A stretch of 64,000 bases of DNA, taken from NCBI GenBank assembly GCA_009760855.2, contig WPIO01000004.1, forward strand, positions 10,661,501-10,725,500, written 5' to 3'. Below are positions 50,701-59,700 of the stretch, piece by piece. A program made the position numbers and the translations under genes. The notes below the pieces were generated by a model, which did no database searches, was not told the origin of the DNA, and saw only the letters and a list, made by a program, of their open reading frames with translations. Every line of letters starts with the position of its first letter. Within the stretch, counting starts at the first letter, position 1. The stretch comes from Cristatella mucedo. Taxonomy: Eukaryota; Bryozoa; Phylactolaemata; Cristatellidae.

Positions 50701-53700
50701 GAGGAAGCCAAAATCTTTTCCCTTTTCTGTCTTAAATGTTTTTATTTCAGCCCGAAGTGACCAAAACCTGGCTAACGTGTTTGCTCTACTTAGCCAACGG
50801 ACTTGGCAGAAATAAATAACATCACAATGATCTGATCCCAACTCTTCAAGGAAAGCCTGAAATTGTCTGGTTTAGCGAACGAGACCTTATCACATTGACT
50901 GTTGAAACTACATTGTCCATTACATGTTGCATGCTCAAGACCTTTGCACATAGCTGTTCTTGGTGGATGATGCAGTGATGACTGACAATTGTGTGAGGTA
51001 CTAATTTTACCATTAAGGATACAAATCCATTGTGTCTACCTGTCATTGAAGGGGCTCCGTCTGTGGTTAAACCAATCAATTTAGTTTCAGGAAGATTAAA
51101 TTTTGTGAGGACACTCTTGACCTGATCCAAAATATCCCTCCCCGTTGTAGTGCCTTTCATTGAACATATATCCAACAGTTCTTCGATAATGACAAACTTT
51201 CCTGTTACTCCACGTACAAACACCGACAGTTGAGCTGTATCGCTATTGTCCGTGCTTTCATCGAGCGCAAGAGAATAAAATTCGCATTCAGCAAGTCTTT
51301 TAGTGAGACTTTCTCCTATGTTGGATGCGAGCTCGTCAACTCTTCTCGAAACCGTTTGATGAGAAAGACTGACTTTCTATACTTCTGACTTCTTTTCTGG
51401 ACAGACAACACCAGTAAACAGCCTGAGGCATTCCTTAACAAATTCACAATCGGAAAATGCTTTCCCACTCAGCTATAGCTTCAGCTATTAAAAAACTTAC
51501 TTTGGTTGAAGCCTCAGACTTGTTGCTGACTGCTGTAAACACTGACCGCTGGCCGATGACGCTCTGTTTCAACGAGTTCACGCGATCAATTCGAAGTTGA
51601 CCAGTCAGGCTGTTGTACCTGTCGCCATGCTTTGTTGAAGAATGTCGCTTAACATTGTACTCCTTTGCAATGGCAAGTGTTTCTTGGCATATTAGGCACA
51701 TTATCCTACCGAAGCGTTCCATTACAAAATAGTCTACAGTCCAAGATGCTTTGAAAAGTCTTCCTTCTGCATCAATTTTTCGTTTTTTGCTAGTATTCAC
51801 ATTCGCCGCCATTTTTCTCTGTGAAATAAAAAAGCAGATCAGTTACGAATTGATTTATTTATATTTTATCACAGCAATATCTTAGTATTAGTAAGTAAGT
51901 TGAGCAATACGCGTTTTTTGAAAAACCTACCTGACTGATTCCAGTTTGTGCAGCAGCAGCTGAGAGACGGCTCTTTTTTCTATCCACAGTGTGAAACAGT
52001 TAATTCCGCTTTCGGAAGTGTTATAAATGTGATCGTAATGGTGCCGCTGTAGCACAAATATATTATCCCTTCACGCCAAAATGTTCACATGAAGGCTAGC
52101 AAAATTAATCGATTGTTTTACCTTCACGAGAAAATAGCCATTCGGACACCTTCACGTGAAGTACATCACAGCGCCTTATATCGCCGTTTGTTATGATTAA
52201 AAATTAACGAAAAACATGGAGTGGCAAATATTTTTGGGATAACGTTGCGGGCCGCATAGAAGACCTCGGCGGGCCGGGTTGTGGCCCGCAGGCCACGTGT
52301 TGGACACCCCTGCTCAAGAAGGGCTTGGTGACCGATAGTATCTTCTGGTAGTGAGAGTCTCACACTGCCTACAACCTTGCAGGCTAGTCGGCAAAATGTG
52401 CCACAGCAGAGTGGGAGGATCGTTCATTGACGTTAGGCAGCGATAACCTGTAATATAGTATCTGGATTGGCATGGTCTGCCGAACACCTGTATTGAATGG
52501 TGTACGTGTATACAGACAGCTCGATTGCTCAGATGACTTGGTCATCGGTCCTTCCCCACCCACAAGTGGGTAAGCCCTGCCGACATGGATGTACTGGTGA
52601 GCCGTAATGGCACACTAGCTAAGGCGGTTGCTTTTCACGGCCTCGGTACCGAGGTCGTGGGTTCGAATCCTGCCGTGGTCAATCCTTTATTGCCACTGCA
52701 AGCTGTGGGGATAGCCGTCAAGGCTCTTCTATCGCTATACAAAAGAGTATGTTAAATCAGCTAGTATTTTATTTTTATTTCTTTTTACTAAATATGATGC
52801 TTCCACCGATCCGGTGGTAAGTAGTTAAGGCCACTAAAGTTGTTTCGGGCAATACAGTAGATAAGCAACAGTTGTGTGATAATAACAGCTGTTTTTTCTC
52901 ATTTTTTCCAATTATTTTACAGTCAATAGCTTATTTTTGTGATAAACACCGTCGTATATATCTTTCGTGATAAGTTCTGAATCAATGTATTTTCTTTTCT
53001 TTTAATAATATTTTAAGAATATTGGTGCATTAAGCGACTTGTCTTGAGAGGTGTGATCTTAATTGTGTACAGAAATTTGTACAGACCGAAAAACTCTTTC
53101 AAAATCCACTGATGTTGGTTTAATAGATATAATTGTTTCGTGAGATTTTCAGTGTGGCCGCCCGAGTTCCTGAAGAGCATGAATTGGGACTTGAGCCATT
53201 TGAAACTGTCTTGCCCTCCGAGACTGAAATTGTTGAGACTTTGAAAGAGCTTCATGACATCCTTGTTCAATCGCTCTTCAACGCGACTCTTCAAATTTCC
53301 ACGAGCTTGGTACTAATGTCATTATTCGGGTTAGCGAGCTTGTTGGATGTGAATTCTAAATTGTGTCAGCACTTTAACGTCGCGTCTTCTTGACTTAGAT
53401 TCTTAACCTCAAGTTTCACAGGTTCTATTGCCTTCAGAAGAGTTTTGAGAACATGAACATCCAATTTGTTATTCATTTCGAGCGTTTTGAATTCGGTTAA
53501 TGTCTTACGGATGGCGACTTCTTTTTAATAGCGGCTCTAACATTGTTGGGATGGAGTTCCAGTTCAACTTTATGTCAAGACCCGTTCAGTCTCGAATGCA
53601 AGCTTAGCTTTTACTTTAGATTGAAAAACTTGATTTTGAACGGCTGATTTGTTTGATGAATTTGACCAGCTTGTGTGATTTTGTGACCATATCGTGGTAA

Positions 53701-56700
53701 TCGACGTCTCCTAATGTATTATCGCTGATCGCTACCAAGTCAACCTCCAGCGAGACACCTTCCAGCACGTGTATCAAAATCGATTCCATGTATTTTTATA
53801 TGGTTGTTTAACGTTGTCGTGGAGTTTCCAGATCATTTTAAGATTGCATTGCATCGTCCACATTGACCTTCGAGCTCCTCTGTAACTGGATTCTTTCGTT
53901 TTTCGGCGTATTCTCAAACTGAAGAAGTGGCTGAAAAGAACATATATCTTACTTAGTTTTTGCACAATTTGACTATTTTTAGTTTATTGGCCAATTTGAT
54001 AAAATCATCATAGCTCATTAGCAACTTCAAAAGAAATTGTAAAAATGTGTTCACTGCAACGTACTTCATATTCATAATGAATGTTGTTGGAGCTTCAGTT
54101 GTATCATCTTTTTGTATAAAACTTCCATTTGAAACAGTAAAAAAACTGGTTTTTTATTTTTGATGAAAAACGGCTGTTTTACTGTTTCTGTTAAACAATT
54201 GTAACAGCAAAAGCTCTCGTTCTCTGGTGCTTTACCGGTGGACCGTGCAATGCAGCACTGTAGTGCAGTTAAAAACAAGGGACCACAAACTGGGCATCGA
54301 AAGTGACAAGTTTATAATGGGCCGGTTACTAGCGCTTCCGAACCACAGTTGACCACAAGATCTCCCAAAGCCGAGTATAATAAATCTACCTTATGCCTGC
54401 GATCGCTAGCGATGGTCCCAGCCTCGAAGGCAGACCGCTACAGCACAAGATACGAGTGGCTAACTAAGTAGCCGGTAGAACACAACTGTGAAGTCTAAGT
54501 TACACTTAGCTTTTCGGTGCCGTAGGCTCGAACTCTCGTGCTCGCGATGCATAGTCTCTTGCATCAACTACTGAAGCTGCAGCCCCTAGCTCTTTCAGTT
54601 GTCTCCCCTTTTTCCGCTCCCATCTGAACTCCTGAACTCGTTCGTAGCTGCTATTTTCCCGGATCCACCTCTTGGTGTCAGTTCTCAGGCTTAGTCATAT
54701 TCGCCCGTGACCTATCAGATGGCTCATGCGCTTGCCTGCCACCCTTTCGCTCTTGTCTACTGAAGTACATTAATCGGTCCGTCCCCTAACTGCATCCTCT
54801 TCACAAAGCTCCATTCTAACCTGAGGTCTCAAATCAGATTAACCCTTGGCCTGCTCCCAGTTAACTAATGGGTCCCCCTACCCGGGTTCTGTTTGGTTTG
54901 ATCCGTCCCCTCCCCCCCCCACTAGGGGTTGCTGTAGTTGCCTTAGTCGAACCCACTAGGGCAAGGGGTCGTATCGTGGCAAACTGAGAGTTGCCACTGC
55001 ACAGTCACCAGAAACTCTAATCCAGTTGCAGGCTGAGAGCTGGAATGCCGTAGGCAGCCTCAGCTGTAGATTGACTACGTTGAACTTTCTGATGGCCACC
55101 ACAAGCAGTTTGCAAACTCAAACTTCACTTACAATTTTTTGCACGTCCCTCACGAATGAGGTGCCCCACTTTCGTTTTATGAACATCCATGGCATGCCTT
55201 ATCTGGAGAGAAAAAATAAGGCTGCCTGAGCGTGCAGCTAAACACTTCAAATAAGCAGCAACTAACACGACTTCGTGAAAGAACCGTGTGCATAATGGGT
55301 AATGCTGAGTAAGCAACAACATGCAAATTTGAAAATTTGCAGGCAATAGAAGAGACATAAAACATTCAAAACTATCTAAAATTTCCTTTTTATGCGTTTT
55401 TCAGTTGTCAGTTGCAGTGCGACCTGCAATCTTGTTAGGACATTTTGTCAGATTCGAGTTTGTTGAAGATGAAACCCTCAATTACTGCAGCAGTTTTGGC
55501 ATATATTTGAAGAAAGCCCAGGAAAGACTGTTTGTTGATGACCGTTTTTTTGGTAAAATCAACATTGACAAATCTAATGACATCTGCTCGCGGTGTGCCA
55601 AAGCTGGAGTTGAGTGAAACAGAATTTCGCAGTACTTGTTTTGCTGTATTTCACATAGTAGCTTGTCTCCGACTGTGGATGCAAGTATACCAAGGAACTG
55701 GATCAATTAGCTCTCAGTCAAGTTCAGCATTGATGGTGCAACAATTCGGCACAAGTTCAAAGTGCAAGATTCCTTCGAAGTTCCACTAAACGCAAATCAC
55801 TATCTTCTTTCTAAATTGATTTTGCTTTGGAACGAATTGAGGAATTTTACCTTTTGGGACCCAACGCCTACTTCGATCGTGAATGACCAGGTAGACCCAC
55901 TTCTCGTCTGATGTCACAGTTTGCTTCTAAAAATGGGTCATAGAAACGGTCATTGAATTTTCACAATTGCTACGAAACTAGATAAAAAAATGTATAAAAA
56001 CTATTTTAACAACGAACTTCTTCCCTACCCGTATAATTTTATGTTCAGGTCATCAACTATTTTAATAACGAGCTTCTTCCCTACCCGTATAATTTTATGT
56101 TCAGGTCATCAGTCAATCGTCAAAACGTAGAATTGTATTTGTAACTTGTCTTTGAAAAGGCTAACTTTGAAAACTGAACTCGTTTTCATACTTTTCCTGA
56201 CTGATGATGAGGCAGTCGAAGCAGCCGACCTTTACTTCACCTTTCTTAATTTTGATTTTTAGAGTCGTGGAAAGGCGTGTGCCACATCGGCACTCTCAGG
56301 CATCCGAAAACCGACAAGGGTGCTGCTTTTTTATTCAGCGACAAGTATGAAGAAGTGCTCGAGCTGCAAGCCCACAAACCGAGCCATGGCTCGTGGCTGC
56401 TGAATCAGAGAGTGCAATCAGGTGGGCACACCTCGCCTTTGCCCCCTGCGCCGTGCTAGACGGACGGTGTCTGCTTTTTGTTATGTTACACTGTCCAAGC
56501 TATACCACTGCCCGTTTAGGGAAGCCGCGCTGTGCTGTACAGTTTAAAGCGTTGCAGTCGAGGCAGGGCCGGAGGCTCGGTGACAGCATTTGTCACCCTG
56601 CGATCAGTACCCGGCGAGTGGTTTTGCAGTGCCTAAATAAAGCAGCTGTCCAGAACCCAAAACGTATGGGTCTTTATGCAATCATGCACGGGCATATCAG

Positions 56701-59700
56701 TTTAGGATAAAGAAAAAAGTTGAGCTAATTCAACAGTCTCGTGTAGCTACAAAATATGCTCTAAGCTCTAATTTAAGCACTGCAACTTGAGTCGGAATTT
56801 AAGTGACACTGCTCCACTAAAACTACTCTCATCCCGTGTAACCAACGACATCTTATGCAGCAATTATGACTGGAATGTCACAGCCCTAGCCCTGCTGGAT
56901 CTATTAACTGTATTTGACACTGTTGATCACGATATATCCTACTTAAACGATTGAGGATCTGGCAGACGAGGCACTTGTGTGCTTCAAATCGTACTTGTCT
57001 GATCGTGTTTAATCCGTCTTGTTTGTAGATCAGGTCTCAACCCCAAAGGGTCCGTCCTTGGTCCTTTGCTGTTTTCGGTTTATAATTGTAAGGTTGACTG
57101 AGATATGTTGCATACCTTTCCACTGTTATTATCTATCATGAAGTTGAGTGTCGGCCATCTACGATTTTCTCCCTGTTCTGTCAGCACTCAGCTGTAAAGC
57201 TAGTCTTTTGAGTACAAATCCCTGCATCTAAGCTTGTTTGTTATATACTCGTAGTCACTTGTTCTCCGAAAGGGAGTTGACATTGTACAGGCTATTAACC
57301 ATATGATCATGCTTCCTTTACAGCATGTGTAAAATGCCTACAAATAGATAATCTCTCTTATGGTACAGTACAAATGTATTAGTATTGTTATTATTATTAC
57401 TGTTAAACCTCGTGTAAAACTGATTCGGGCCCATGGAATCAGCTATCATTTTTATGCTGACAACCGTCAGAATCTGCTGCGATTGGCAATTGAATGCCAT
57501 TCAGACATTCGATTCTGGATGTTGGCAAATTTTCTTAAACTAACGACGATAAAATGGAACTGCTAGTCAAGTCATAGGACACCCTAAGAATGTGGCTGGA
57601 CTAGAAGACTTGGCTCTTCTAATAGGTAGCGTTGTACATGTGCTTGGAATTTAGGTGTCGACAATTTTAAAATGTCATTGCAATTTCATTTTGGCTGACC
57701 TACCGAAAAAAGCGCCAGGCCACTGCAGCTGGTGATAAATATGGCTGCAAATCTCTTTATAAACAAATCACAGAGGTTTGAATATGTGTCTCCTTCGCTG
57801 AAGGAGCTTCCATGGCTTCCAGTTGATCAACGTATACAGCGTAAAGTTCATATGCTGACCCCGTAAGGCCTGCCATGGCTCAGCTCCTTGAAACCGATCT
57901 AGCTGACCTGCACCAGTTTCAGCTTCCTCCTCGTGTCCTTAGGTCATCTATGGACAATTTATTAGCCTTTCCAGTCTTCTGCTTAAAGACCGTTTGCGGC
58001 AGAAGCTGTTGCTCTGAAGGTCCTAGACAGTGGAGTTCAATTCAGCAACTCTTACGAAACGGCATCTTCTCTTCTGCTGCCGACAATGACACATCCTTTC
58101 CAGCCGTCCTGAGCTGTTACTTTTGTGCTACTCACTACTTCAGCTGCTCCTGTCCCAGCGACGCTTTTCATTTTAGCTTTCTCACTTTCGTGAGTTTGCA
58201 ATAGAAAACTGCTGCTTACAGTCATCCCTTGCCACTATGCGCTTCGATTTTCGTGCCTTCACTCTATCGTGGTTTTTCAAATATATTCATTAAAAAGTTG
58301 ATCTGGATAGTGAAAATTATACAGTGGATGCTCGATTGCCTGCATCAATCATACACCCATGTGTTGCAATTAAAATTACTGTACACATGGAATATAGGCC
58401 TGTGCATTCGAGCAACCCCTCCCCAATGCCAGGTGCAGCGGCTCGACCACTCCTTATGTGTGGGAAAGTACTTTTCTCCGTGTAATGGTGACTACAGAAG
58501 TGATATTTCATGTCCATGGAAGGTTCTAATAATGTTAAAAACCGTATTTAGAGGTTCGTAAACAGGTTTTTTATGCTCTAACTATGAACATATTTTATTT
58601 ATAAATGAAGAATCCTACTTTGCAGAAATTCACTTATCGCGGTAGAGTCTGGAACTGATTAACTATTATAAACGAGGGACGACTGTAACACTCATACAGT
58701 CTTTGTCACTTTTTGGGGGTTCTGGCAAAGATAAATCATATCACATAAGCTGTGTTTACTAGATCTGGCTTTTGAATGACCAACTTCATTTGACGCCCTT
58801 GGCCAAGTGCCTTCGATTATAGTGCTGGTTGTTCAGATCATCATACAGAGGTAAAATCTTGTAAATGCAGCTTAACCGGCTTTCGACTGCTAGCAGTCGA
58901 TAAAAGAGCTGCCTGAAGTAGCTACTCTGACCTACGGCCGCTACCTCGTGAAGTCTGAGCACATTACCAATGGGCCAAGATGAGGTGGCAAATGCTCTTG
59001 CTATGCGGTGCTTGTAAAATATCAGTATTTTTGGCTATACGAAGCAGCCTAAAGGAAGCTGACCAATAGTTGTCTGCGTGGGGCGCTGATCTGCATATCC
59101 AGTCTTGACACCTTGGAGATGCAGTGGCCATTTTTTAAGGGGAGAAACCGTGTCTTACTCTTAGCAGTTCCTGTCTGCTGGCGTCTCCACGGCTCCTTTA
59201 CTGTAGGTTTTTGCTCACACAATTACATGCAGAAGATTGAGGGACTTTTGCAATGGTCCTGAAAGCACAAGTTGAGCACTAGGCCGTTTGGCAATCGTTG
59301 TAATGACAGTTTAGAAAATATAACGCCTGGACTCGGTATCCTGTCACCAACCCTCTGTGCCATAAGCAGTCGGTAGTTGTTTCTTCCTTTGCGATGAGAT
59401 CATTTTATAACTTAGGGAACATGCGATTGCGGCGTGGTTTGGTAGCAGACTCGGCATTGGATGGGACAATTAAGTGAGTGTTCATTTGGTAATACCAGCC
59501 CTATCTCTCCAAACAACTGCCGGTGAGTTGAAGTACCAAATGCACCCACGGCTCGGGTGCCAGGGCTCGGCCGATGAGGGTACTAAGCATCCTTCAAGCC
59601 CTCAGGTCGAGTGACCACTAGACCGCATAGTAGCTTTCAGCCAATCTCTGTTAGCGATCATCTTTCAAGATGATGCCCAACAGTTCGCCTCAGAACTGTC

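Larger units (their letters stand above)
47686..52312 (-). mobile_element. hAT (Charlie-like) DNA transposon, inactive, 4627 bp
   Basis: The ends are the inverted repeats CAGGGGTGTCCAA (left) and TTGGACACCCCTG (right). An exact 8-bp target duplication CTCAAGAA flanks it (47678-47685, 52313-52320), as expected for hAT. On the minus strand the transposase reads from a BED-type zinc finger (CLICQ...RHSSTKH, 51812-51444) through the RNase-H-like core (GLTTDGAPSMTGRHNGFVSL, VSHHCIIHQEQLCAK) and WLSRANTLARF. It ends at the C-terminal dimerisation block (FGSTYCCEQLFSRLKNVKAK, 48310-48109). It resembles the GTF2IRD2/ZBED5-type transposase group. It is broken by frameshifts near 51450 and 50860, a stop near 51375, and a large insertion at about 48330-50252. 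Confidence 0.95.

Noticed and set aside
52600-52680. tRNA gene
   Set aside because: A and B boxes are present, but no cloverleaf could be drawn, and the same head recurs with a non-tRNA body at several places, so it is a SINE.
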